Below, piece after piece: positions 1-6,456 of a stretch of DNA of 12,005 bases (position 1 is the stretch's first letter; each line of letters begins with the position of its first letter). The position numbers and the translations under genes were made by a program. Origin of the DNA: Streptosporangiaceae bacterium (GTDB lineage: Bacteria; Actinomycetota; Actinomycetes; Streptosporangiales; Streptosporangiaceae). The notes below the pieces were generated by a model. It worked only from the letters and a program-made list of their open reading frames with translations, was not told the DNA's origin and did no database searches. The DNA lies in assembly GCA_030040475.1 (NCBI GenBank), contig JASHTQ010000167.1, positions 1-12,005 of the forward strand, read 5' to 3'.

Positions 1-224
1 CCCCCGCCGCCGGTACCGCTTCCTCGCCCACCCGCAGGTCACCAACCGCATGCAGCCTCGCCGCGCGCACCCATCGCCTCCCGCCGGTGTCCGTTTTCTT
101 CTTTCTTTTTATCCAGAACGAGAGGATCTGGGCCATATCTCGTGATGGACACGACCGTCATCTGCCGGCCATTCGCATCATCCACCTCACAGGGACCGCC
201 AGTCACTGAGCACGATGCCCTGAG

Positions 225-278
225 CGGGGCTCGTGACGCACAAGCCCCTTCTTGCGGGGCCTGTGACCCACAAGCCCC
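225..278 (-). repeat. two tandem copies of a hairpin-forming unit
   Basis: Units at about 225-248 and 254-278 share the direct repeat GTGAC(G/C)CACAAGCCCC (233-248 and 263-278, one mismatch). Read on the minus strand, each folds into a 10-bp stem: GGGGC-TTGTG, a 3-nt loop, then CAC(A/G)(G/A)-GCCCC. The two copies differ in the right arm (CACAG versus CACGA), and each difference keeps pairing by swapping a T-A for a G-T pair. On the plus strand the first copy would contain a C-A mismatch, so an RNA made from the minus strand fits better. Such an RNA would be read-through from the htrA-like gene or an independent transcript. Paired operator sites are an alternative. Confidence 0.5.
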
Positions 279-399
279 GTTACCAGCAGGCAAATCCATC
301 GTGATCATCAACGAGATGCGGGCCAGAACCGAACGAGAAGTGGTTCCCGTCTCGGGTCCGGTTTCCTGCTCCGAGTGCACAGCGCCAGGAAACGGCGGG

Positions 400-431
400 G
401 CCCCGTGCCCCGGGCGGATGGGGCACGGGGC
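400..431 (-). terminator. probable terminator of the htrA-like gene
   Basis: GCCCCGTGCCCC (400-411) pairs perfectly with GGGGCACGGGGC (420-431) across an 8-nt loop. The hairpin begins 17 nt after the minus-strand stop codon at 449-451. It lacks a U-tract; the sequence following on the minus strand is CCCGCCGTTTCC. This is common for intrinsic terminators in GC-rich actinobacteria. Confidence 0.7.
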
Positions 432-448
432 GCAGGGCCCGCCTGGCC

Positions 449-1807
449 TTATGCGGCGGGACCGGTAGCCAGCGTCACGGTCGCGGTGTGCGACTGCCCG
501 CTGGAGTCCACCCAGCTGATCGAAACCGAGTCGCCGGGGTGGTAGGGGACGAGCGCCTTGGCGATGTCCTCGCCGGTGGAGACCGAGTGGCCGCCGACCG
601 CGGTGACCTCGTCGCCTTCGGTGAGGCCGGCGTTCGCGGCGGGCGACCCCGACACGGTTCCGGCGATGGTCACGCCGGAGGTGTCGCCCGATCCGCCGAA
701 GCCACCGGATCCGCCGAAGCCGCCGAAGCCGCCCTGGCCCTCGCTCGACGATCCGATCTCAAGCCCGAGGAAGCCGGTGGCGCCGATGTGGACGTCGGCC
801 GAGGAGGAGCCCGCCTCGATCTGCTTGGCGATGGACACCGCCTCGTTGATCGGGATCGAGTAGGCCTGCTCCGCGCTCTGCCCTGATTGGGTCTGGAACT
901 GGTAACTGGTGGAGGCCGCGGTGTCCATGCCGACCACCTGGCCGTAGGCGTTGACGAGCGACCCGCCCGAGTCACCGGGCTGGATGTCCGCGTTGGTCTC
1001 GATCAGCCCGGTGAGCTGCTCGCTCGTGCCGGACCCCTCGTCGGAGGCGGTGATCGACTGGTTCAGCGCGGTGACCGTGCCGGTGGCGACCGACGGGGTA
1101 CCGCCCTTGCCCTCGGCGTTGCCGAGCGCGACCACGGTGTCGCCGGTCTGGACCGAGGAGGAGTCGCCCAGGCTGGCGATCGTCAGGCCGGAGGCGTCCT
1201 GAAGCTGGATCACCGCGACATCCTGCGTGGCGTCGTAGCCCACCACCGTCGCGGTGTACGTCTTGCCGTTGCCGACGTCAGTGACCTTGATGGAGGTGGC
1301 GCCCTCGATCACGTGGTTGTTGGTGAGGATCTCGCCGGTGGAGGTGAGCACGATTCCGGTGCCCGCCGAGGTTTCCTGCTGCAGGCTGTCGGTCGCAACG
1401 ATGTCAACGAGGGCCGGGTCTACCCTGGCGGCAATCTGGCTGGAGGTCAGCATGGTCTTGGACGTGGCGGTCGCCGTCCCCGCTGACGAGGTGCCGCTCA
1501 GCCCGCTGATCAGCCCGCCCGCCGCGGCCCCTGCCGCGAGCGCGATCGCGCCGGTAAGGATCAGCCCGCGCTTGCGGTTCCTGCGCCGCGGCGGCGGAGG
1601 AGGCGTCGGCGTCGCCATCGCCCACCAAGGCTGCTGGCCGCCGCCGCCCGCGGCGAAGGCAGGCCCGCCACGATAACCCTGCTGGCCCTGATAGCCCTGG
1701 CCCTGCTGCTGGCCCGGGTACCCCTGGTGCTGGCCCGGGTACTCCTGGTGCTGGCCCGGGTACTCCTGTCCTCGCTCGGGCTGGTTCGGGTCGTAAGTCT
1801 CGCTCAT
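449..1807 (-). CDS. membrane-anchored HtrA/DegP-like serine protease with PDZ domain
   Basis: This 452-residue protein is an S1C-family (HtrA/DegP) protease, which degrades or refolds damaged proteins outside the membrane. In order it has a Gln/Tyr/Gly-rich cytoplasmic tail (1-60, with YPGQ repeats), a Pro stretch and a basic cluster RRRNRKR (74-80), one transmembrane helix (about 81-104), a trypsin-like domain (about 120-330) and a C-terminal PDZ domain (about 342-447). The triad is visible: His165 in TNNHVIEGA, Asp196 in TQDVAVIQL and Ser280 in PGDSGGSL. A Gly/Phe/Ser-rich insert (about 357-375) splits the PDZ domain near its start. The ATG at 1805-1807 is chosen because it has a purine-rich GGCGAG upstream and starts a typical hydrophilic tail; the frame is open further upstream, but that part looks non-coding. 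The protein resembles the mycobacterial PepD/HtrA layout. Family assignment is firm; the substrate is unknown. Confidence 0.93.
   Translation of the reverse strand: MSETYDPNQPERGQEYPGQHQEYPGQHQGYPGQQQGQGYQGQQGYRGGPAFAAGGGGQQPWWAMATPTPPPPPRRRNRKRGLILTGAIALAAGAAAGGLISGLSGTSSAGTATATSKTMLTSSQIAARVDPALVDIVATDSLQQETSAGTGIVLTSTGEILTNNHVIEGATSIKVTDVGNGKTYTATVVGYDATQDVAVIQLQDASGLTIASLGDSSSVQTGDTVVALGNAEGKGGTPSVATGTVTALNQSITASDEGSGTSEQLTGLIETNADIQPGDSGGSLVNAYGQVVGMDTAASTSYQFQTQSGQSAEQAYSIPINEAVSIAKQIEAGSSSADVHIGATGFLGLEIGSSSEGQGGFGGFGGSGGFGGSGDTSGVTIAGTVSGSPAANAGLTEGDEVTAVGGHSVSTGEDIAKALVPYHPGDSVSISWVDSSGQSHTATVTLATGPAA
1709..1768 (-). repeat. 21-bp tandem repeat coding for (E/G)YPGQHQ units
   Basis: Three units, at 1709-1729, 1730-1750 and 1751-1768 (the last is partial), share the core CTGGCCCGGGTA(C/T)(C)CCTGGTG. 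Within the protease gene they encode the heptad EYPGQHQ/GYPGQQQ near residues 15-35. The near identity at DNA level suggests recent copy-number change by slippage in the cytoplasmic tail of the protease. Confidence 0.8.
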
Positions 1808-1903
1808 GGGTTCTCGCCCCCAACTCGGGTGCCGCTGGCGGTGCGGCTTGGTCCTTTCGTTACGCCTTGATAGTCGCCCGCCAACCTTGAGGGCAGCCAA
1901 GGG

Positions 1904-1930
1904 CAACCACCCGCAACACTCTAAGTTTCC
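1904..1930 (-). promoter_or_regulatory. possible sigma-E (ECF) type promoter for the htrA-like gene
   Basis: On the minus strand GGAAAC (1930-1925) is followed after 17 nt by GTTG (1907-1904), similar to the GGAAC...GTT pattern of envelope-stress ECF sigma factors. htrA-type genes are often controlled by such factors, which makes the match plausible. A transcript from here would have a leader of roughly 90 nt. A housekeeping -10 (TAGAGT) overlaps the same stretch, so the assignment is weak. Confidence 0.3.
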
Positions 1931-1940
1931 TGAAGGTCGA

Positions 1941-1954
1941 CTGAAGGCGTTCAG
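1941..1954 (-). terminator. weak hairpin at the end of the glycosyltransferase operon
   Basis: CTGAA and TTCAG flank a 4-nt loop and overlap the stop codon of the SGNH hydrolase gene. A competing longer pairing (CCTGAA at 1929-1934 with TTCAGG at 1950-1955) also exists. Neither has a U-tract and the stems are short. Read-through into the protease gene on the same strand is therefore possible. Confidence 0.3.
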
Positions 1955-2763
1955 GTTGACGAGACCTCGGCCATGTCGATGGCGGGAACGTCCTGTGGTT
2001 CGGTGTCCTCGACGATCTCCCTGGCGGTCAGCCAGTCGCGCACGGCCATGCCCACCAGCGCGGGTACCAGGTCGGTGGAGCGGCGCAGCACCCACGCGGT
2101 GCCCTTGGTTGCCATCCAGGCGAATTCCGCCAGCCTGCTGGGCGGCGGGCTGGACGGCTCGGGATCGGGTGCCGGGCCGACCGGGTAGCCGGCCGCTGCC
2201 AGCAGGCCGTGGAAGCGGCAGGCGATCATGCGGTGCCCGCGCTCGTTCGGGTGCAGCCTGTCCACGCTCCAGTTGTCGCGCTCGTACGTGGCCGGGTCGC
2301 CGGCCGCGTCCAGGTGCACGGTGCCGTGCCGCCGCGCCACCTCGTCCACCGCCGCGTTCACCGCGCGCATCCGGCGCCCCAGCGGCCGGCCGATCGCCCG
2401 CGGCAGGCCGAACATCTGGGCCGGGTCGGGCAGCCGCATGGTGAGCACCTCCGCCCCGGTCGCCCGCAGCGCCGCGACCGTGCGGTCCATGGCCGCGCCG
2501 GTGCGCCCGGCGTCGAAGTCGCGGCGCAGCGTGTCGTTGATCCCCACGATCAAGCCGGCCACGTCGGGCTTCAGCCGCAGGGCGGCCGGCAGCTGCAGCC
2601 GCTCCACGTCCGGCGCCTGGGCGCCCAGCGTTGCCAGGTTGTGCATGTCGGGCTGGTGCAGGGTTGCGGCGAGCAAGGCGGCCCAGCCGCGCCAGCCGCC
2701 GTCCGGCGCCGGGTCGCCCATACCGACCGTGATGGAGTCGCCCAAGGCGACGAATGTAGTCAT
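1951..2763 (-). CDS. SGNH/GDSL-family hydrolase
   Basis: This 270-residue protein has the SGNH-hydrolase blocks in order: GDSITVG with nucleophile Ser10 (block I), a conserved-type Gly at about 47 (block II), GIND with Asn76 (block III), and SVDRLHPN with the Asp168/His171 pair (block V). Such enzymes are esterases or deacylases. No signal peptide is visible, so it should act inside the cell. The C-terminal 70 residues (about 200-270) extend beyond the catalytic core and include a Trp-containing, partly hydrophobic stretch that might touch a membrane. A good GGAGG ribosome site lies 6 nt before the ATG, and the start overlaps the stop of the upstream glycosyltransferase by four bases (ATGA), so translation is likely coupled. 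By context it may remove or edit acyl groups on the glycolipid made by its two neighbours; that is inference. Confidence 0.9.
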   Translation of the reverse strand: MTTFVALGDSITVGMGDPAPDGGWRGWAALLAATLHQPDMHNLATLGAQAPDVERLQLPAALRLKPDVAGLIVGINDTLRRDFDAGRTGAAMDRTVAALRATGAEVLTMRLPDPAQMFGLPRAIGRPLGRRMRAVNAAVDEVARRHGTVHLDAAGDPATYERDNWSVDRLHPNERGHRMIACRFHGLLAAAGYPVGPAPDPEPSSPPPSRLAEFAWMATKGTAWVLRRSTDLVPALVGMAVRDWLTAREIVEDTEPQDVPAIDMAEVSST

Positions 2764-3959
2764 GCCGTCCTCCGAACGGTGATGTCGTCCGCTAGGCCTG
2801 CGGCGCTACCGGAAGTCCCGCTGCTCCCAACGTTCACTCTGACCCGTCCTGTCACGACCGACTCGTGCACGGCGAGGAAGGCCTGCACGGCGGTCGGCCA
2901 GTCGTAGCGCTCCGCCCGCGCTCTGGCCGCCGCCCGCCGAGCCGGATCTGGCCGCGCCAGCAGCTCATGGACGCCAGGCGCCAGATCGTCCCCGGCGACG
3001 CTGACCCCGGCCTCGCCGGCGACTTCGGGCAGCGCCGACGCCGCGCTGACCACGACCGGCGTCCCGCAGGCAAGCGCCTCGAGCGCGGCGAGCCCGAAGG
3101 TCTCCACCGGCCCCGGAGCGATGGCCACGTCGGCGCTTGCCAGCAGCGCGGCCAGGTCCGTCCGGTCCGGCAGGAAGCCGGAGAACGTGACCGGCAGCGC
3201 ATGGCGCGCGGCGTGCCGCTGCAGCCGCCCGCGCAGCGGGCCGTCGCCGGCCACCACGAGCCGGGCCGGCACGCCGTCAGCCAGCAGGGTGGCCAGCGTG
3301 TTCAGCGATCGCTGCGGCGCCTTCTCCGGGGAGAGCCGGCCGCAGTGCACGAGCAGCGTCTCGCCTGCCGCCGCGTACCGGTCCCTGACGCGCTGGCCGC
3401 CCCGCTCGGGGGTGAACGTGTCCAGGTCGACGCCCAGCGGGGCGCGGACCACGTGGCCGGCGCCGATTCGCTCGAACTCCGCTGCCGCCCAGCCCGTCGT
3501 GCAGATCACCCGCTGGTAGGCCCGCGCCGTCCGGCGGTTGAGCGCGTCCGCGACCGCGTTCAGCCGGGCCAGCCCCAGCCGGACCAGCCCGAGCAGCGCC
3601 GCGAGGCTTTCGTGCGACACCATCACGGCAGGCACGCCGTGCCGCCGCGCCCACCGTCCGGTCCAGCGCAGCGTGGTCCGGTCGGACACCTCGATCACGT
3701 CCGGCCGCAGCCCGCCGAGCAGCCCGGTTACCTTGCGCTTGCGCAGCAGCACCCGGTACCCGCCGGTGAACGGAACCCGCGGCCCGCGCAGCGTGATCAC
3801 CCGTCCCTGGGCCGTCTGCTCGTCGCTGTCCCGCTCCGCGGGGATGATCAGCACGGGCTCGTGGCCCGCGGCCAGGTAGCCGGCGCCGAGTTCGCGCAGC
3901 GCGGTGCGCAGCCCGCCGGAGTGCGGCGCGACGAAGTTCGCCAGCCGGACGATCCTCAT
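2760..3959 (-). CDS. GT4-family (GT-B fold) glycosyltransferase
   Basis: This 399-residue protein is a retaining GT-B glycosyltransferase. The N-terminal Rossmann half (about 1-175) carries the usual acceptor-side HSGGLRTAL motif near residue 13. The C-terminal half (about 198-370) has the donor-binding GRLSPEK (207-213), AGDGPLR (237-243) and the EX7E motif with Glu286 and Glu294 in ETFGLAALE. The sugar donor is probably a nucleotide hexose such as GDP-mannose, but sequence alone does not fix it. It is the middle gene of the operon: its start overlaps the stop of the mgtA-like gene (ATGA) and its stop overlaps the hydrolase start in the same way. A Gly/Ser-rich tail (about 371-399) adds nothing recognisable. 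It may add a second sugar to the MgtA product. Confidence 0.9.
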   Translation of the reverse strand: MRIVRLANFVAPHSGGLRTALRELGAGYLAAGHEPVLIIPAERDSDEQTAQGRVITLRGPRVPFTGGYRVLLRKRKVTGLLGGLRPDVIEVSDRTTLRWTGRWARRHGVPAVMVSHESLAALLGLVRLGLARLNAVADALNRRTARAYQRVICTTGWAAAEFERIGAGHVVRAPLGVDLDTFTPERGGQRVRDRYAAAGETLLVHCGRLSPEKAPQRSLNTLATLLADGVPARLVVAGDGPLRGRLQRHAARHALPVTFSGFLPDRTDLAALLASADVAIAPGPVETFGLAALEALACGTPVVVSAASALPEVAGEAGVSVAGDDLAPGVHELLARPDPARRAAARARAERYDWPTAVQAFLAVHESVVTGRVRVNVGSSGTSGSAAGLADDITVRRTA

Positions 3960-5104
3960 ATGGCGACCTTGGCCGGCCGGGTCCGGCGCAGGACGGCGAA
4001 GTAGTGGTCGACGAGTTCCTCGGTCAGGTCCGGCCAGGTCCTGCACAGGACCTTGCGACGTCCCGCCGCGCCGAACGCCGCGCGCCGCGCCGGATCGACG
4101 GCCAGCTTCTGCACCGCGGCGGCGAACGCGTCCGCGTTGCCCGGCCGCACCAGGTAGCCGGTGATGCCGTCGTCGACGAGGTCGAGCGGCCCCCCGGCGG
4201 CGGGCGCCACGACCGGCAGGCCGCTCGCGGCGGCCTCCTGCAGGGTCTGCCCGAACGTCTCGTAGGGCCCGCTGTGCACGAACACGTCCAGGCTGGCGTA
4301 GATCGCCGCCAGCTCGTCCCCGCGCCGCTCGCCGAGGAAGATGGCAGCTGGCATGCACTCGCGCAGCGCCGCCTCGGCCGGCCCTTTCCCCACGATGACC
4401 AGCCGCACCCCCGGCAGGCCGGTGATCTTGGCGAGCAGCTCGACGCGCTTTTCCGTGGCCAGGCGGCCCACGTAGCCCGCGAGCACGGTGCCCCCTGGCC
4501 GTCCCTTGGCCAGCAGCCCGGCGCGGAGCTCCGGCTTCCGGCGGGCCGGGTCGAAGCGGTGCGTGTCCACGCCGCGGCCCCACAGCCAGACGTTGTGGAT
4601 GCCGCGGCTGTGCAGCCCCGTCGCGGTGACCGTGGACGGGGCCAGGGTCCGGCCGGCGTCGTTGTGGATGCGGCGCAGCCACCGCCACGCGAACGCCTCG
4701 CCTGCCCGGCCGAGCTTGTACGCGCGGGCGTAGGACGGCAGGTCGGTCTGGTAGACGGCGACCATGGGCAGGCCGAGCCGGCCCGCCACCGCGGCGCCGT
4801 AGGCGCCCAGGCAGACGGGACTGGCCAGGTGGACCACCTCGGCGCGGTGCCTGACCAGCGCGTCGCGGACGCGGATGCTTGGCAGGCCGAGCCGGAAGCT
4901 CGGGTAGCCGGGCATCGGCACCGCGGGAACCCGCACGACCGGGTAGGGGAACGTGCCTGGATCCCCCGCGTCCCTGGCCGGCTTCGGCGCGATCACGAGC
5001 GGGTGATGGCCCTGCTTCGCGAGGAGTTCGGCGACCCGCTGCACGCAATGCGCGACGCCGTTGACATCGGGCGGAAATGACTCGGTGATTATCGCGACCC
5101 TCAT
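3956..5104 (-). CDS. mgtA: MgtA-like GDP-mannose-dependent alpha-mannosyltransferase
   Basis: This 382-residue GT4 protein closely recalls mycobacterial/corynebacterial MgtA, which transfers mannose from GDP-mannose to a glucuronosyl-diacylglycerol lipid at the cytoplasmic face of the membrane. Family landmarks from memory include the start MRVAIITESFPPDVNGV, VVHLASP (90-96), VAVYQTDLPSYA (116-127), the WGRGVDTHRF segment (175-184), VGRLATEK (212-219), DVFVHSGPYETFGQ (273-286) and EX7E with Glu282 and Glu290. The start is put at the ATG (5102-5104) because the family begins there; an in-frame GTG two codons upstream (5108-5110) is an alternative. No strong ribosome site is visible for either. 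It is the first gene of a three-gene operon with two ATGA overlaps, so it sets expression of the second transferase and the hydrolase. The exact acceptor here is unproven. Confidence 0.85.
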   Translation of the reverse strand: MRVAIITESFPPDVNGVAHCVQRVAELLAKQGHHPLVIAPKPARDAGDPGTFPYPVVRVPAVPMPGYPSFRLGLPSIRVRDALVRHRAEVVHLASPVCLGAYGAAVAGRLGLPMVAVYQTDLPSYARAYKLGRAGEAFAWRWLRRIHNDAGRTLAPSTVTATGLHSRGIHNVWLWGRGVDTHRFDPARRKPELRAGLLAKGRPGGTVLAGYVGRLATEKRVELLAKITGLPGVRLVIVGKGPAEAALRECMPAAIFLGERRGDELAAIYASLDVFVHSGPYETFGQTLQEAAASGLPVVAPAAGGPLDLVDDGITGYLVRPGNADAFAAAVQKLAVDPARRAAFGAAGRRKVLCRTWPDLTEELVDHYFAVLRRTRPAKVAI

Positions 5105-5243
5105 AGCCACAAGGTGCGATATCAGGGGTTTGCGGCATCACAAGACACCGTGACACTGAGGCGAAATATCGGTGACATCTTGCTATCAGCGCAGGCTCGC
5201 CGTGCCGCCTGCACCTGCCGCCTGCGGGTCCGCCCGGGCCGGC

Positions 5244-5249
5244 TACATT
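5244..5249 (+). promoter_or_regulatory. -10 box of a leaderless promoter for the amidase gene
   Basis: TACATT fits the actinobacterial TANNNT -10 consensus and ends 6 nt before the GTG at 5256. Transcription would therefore begin at or within a base of the start codon. No clear -35 box is seen, which is usual for these promoters. This spacing decided the start chosen for the amidase. Confidence 0.6.
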
Positions 5250-5255
5250 GGCCGG

Positions 5256-6365
5256 GTGGATTCCGGGGCAACGTGGCTGGTACGGCTTGAGGCGCCAGGC
5301 GACGGCCCGCGGCTCGCGGTCAAGGACTGCATCGACGTCGAGGGCGTGCCGACCACCGTCGGCTGCCAGGCAATCGCCGAGCAGGCCGAACCCGCTGCCC
5401 GGGACGCGCCCGTGGTCGCCGCGGCCCGCCGGTCGGGCGCCAGGATCGTCGGCAAGACCAACCTGACCGAGCTGTGCTGGTCGGCGGGCGGGTGGAACCG
5501 GTGGTCGGGAACCCCGGTGAACCCGCTTGATCCCCGGCGCCTGCCCGGCGGTTCCTCCAGCGGCTCGGCGGTGGCCGTGGCCGTCGGCGAGGCGGACGTC
5601 GCGCTGGGCACCGACACCGGCGGCTCCGTCCGGATCCCCGCCGCGTGCTGCGGCGTCGTGGGCCTGAAGACGACCTGGGGCCGGGTGCCGCTTGAGGGCG
5701 TCTACCCGCTGGCGGCGTCGATGGACACCGTGGGCCTGCTCGGCGCGGACGTCGCCGCGGTGGAGCTTGGCATGCGCCTGATCGAGCCCGGCTTCGGCGC
5801 CGGGTCCTGCGAGCTCGCGGTCGGCCGGCTGCGCCCCGAGGTCAATCCGGCGGTCGAGGCCGCGGTGGACGTGGCGCTGGCCGCCGCCGGCATTCCGGCC
5901 GCGGCGGTGACCGGCTTCGACTTCGCCGCGGCCAACCTGGCGGGGAACGTGCTCATCGACGCCGAGGCCTACCCGGTGAACGAGTACCTGATGTCCGCGC
6001 CGGAGCTCCTCGGCTCGAACATCAGGCGCAACATGGCCGAGGCGGCCGAGATCACCGCCGATGAGGTGGCCGCCGCGAACCGGACCAGGGACTCGGTGCG
6101 CGAGTGGTTCGCCGCCATGCTGGCCGCGCATCCCTTCCTCGCCATGCCCACGCTGGTGGGGCCGCCGCCGCTGCTCGACGAGCGCGGCGTGTCCTGGACG
6201 GTGCTCACGATTCCGGCCAACCTGGCGGGCCTGCCGGCGCTCTCCCTGCCGGTGCCCGGCGGCCCGGCCGGCCTGCCCGCCTCGCTGCAGCTCATCGGCC
6301 CGCCCGGCGGCGAAGAGCAGCTGATCGCCCTCGGCCGGGCGATCGAGGCCGCCAGCGCCGGCTGA
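5256..6365 (+). CDS. amidase-signature (AS) family amidase
   Basis: This 369-residue enzyme hydrolyses an amide bond with the Ser-cisSer-Lys triad of the amidase-signature family. Visible catalytic residues are Lys23 in LAVKDCIDVEG, cis-Ser100 in the GGSSSGSA glycine/serine motif and nucleophile Ser124 in GTDTGGSVRIPAA, 24 residues apart as in GatA. The Lys lies unusually near the N-terminus, and the whole protein is shorter than the typical 450-500 residues. The region between the signature and the C-terminus is compact, as in small indoleacetamide-hydrolase-like or general amidases, so it is unlikely to be GatA, and no gatB/gatC are nearby. The GTG start is supported by a -10 box 6 nt upstream (leaderless); an in-frame GTG at 5172 would add 28 residues of low-complexity sequence. 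It is transcribed divergently from the mgtA operon. The substrate is unknown. Confidence 0.88.
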   Translation: MDSGATWLVRLEAPGDGPRLAVKDCIDVEGVPTTVGCQAIAEQAEPAARDAPVVAAARRSGARIVGKTNLTELCWSAGGWNRWSGTPVNPLDPRRLPGGSSSGSAVAVAVGEADVALGTDTGGSVRIPAACCGVVGLKTTWGRVPLEGVYPLAASMDTVGLLGADVAAVELGMRLIEPGFGAGSCELAVGRLRPEVNPAVEAAVDVALAAAGIPAAAVTGFDFAAANLAGNVLIDAEAYPVNEYLMSAPELLGSNIRRNMAEAAEITADEVAAANRTRDSVREWFAAMLAAHPFLAMPTLVGPPPLLDERGVSWTVLTIPANLAGLPALSLPVPGGPAGLPASLQLIGPPGGEEQLIALGRAIEAASAG

Positions 6366-6381
6366 CCCTGCCCCAATCCGC

Positions 6382-6403
6382 CGGCGTTTCGGCCCGAACG
6401 CCG
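6382..6403 (+). terminator. probable terminator after the amidase gene
   Basis: CGGCGTT (6382-6388) pairs perfectly with AACGCCG (6397-6403) around an 8-nt loop, 16 nt after the amidase stop codon. No U-tract follows. It separates the amidase from the next plus-strand gene, which has its own strong ribosome site. Confidence 0.5.
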
Positions 6404-6456
6404 CTCGCCTGGCTTGCGCGGCACGCGATGATACTCCGAAAGGGAGGGAGCAGCAG

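Larger units (their letters stand above)
1..448. other. gene-poor region downstream of the htrA-like gene
   Basis: No reading frame here looks like a real gene: the open frames on both strands have no recognisable domain, no convincing ribosome site and biased, low-complexity translations. What the stretch does hold is a 17-nt pure pyrimidine tract at 94-110, unusual in this GC-rich DNA, two tandem hairpin units at 225-278, an imperfect hairpin at 327-363 (AACCG/CGGTT outside, CGAGA/TCTCG inside) and a perfect 12-bp hairpin at 400-431. The far left edge could be the tail of a gene entering from outside the window, but no frame could be recognised. Confidence 0.6.

Noticed and set aside
2..145. 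Possible C-terminal tail of a plus-strand gene entering from the left (frame ending in TGA at 143-145)
   Set aside because: About 47 codons with no recognisable family; another frame is also open, so coding cannot be supported from this window.
39..468. Small open frames on both strands at the left edge
   Set aside because: They overlap each other and the hairpin cluster, have no ribosome site or recognisable domain, and one ends within the htrA-like gene.
5172..5255. Upstream GTG start for the amidase (28 extra residues)
   Set aside because: The extension is low-complexity and lacks a ribosome site, and the GTG at 5256 has a -10 box at leaderless spacing.
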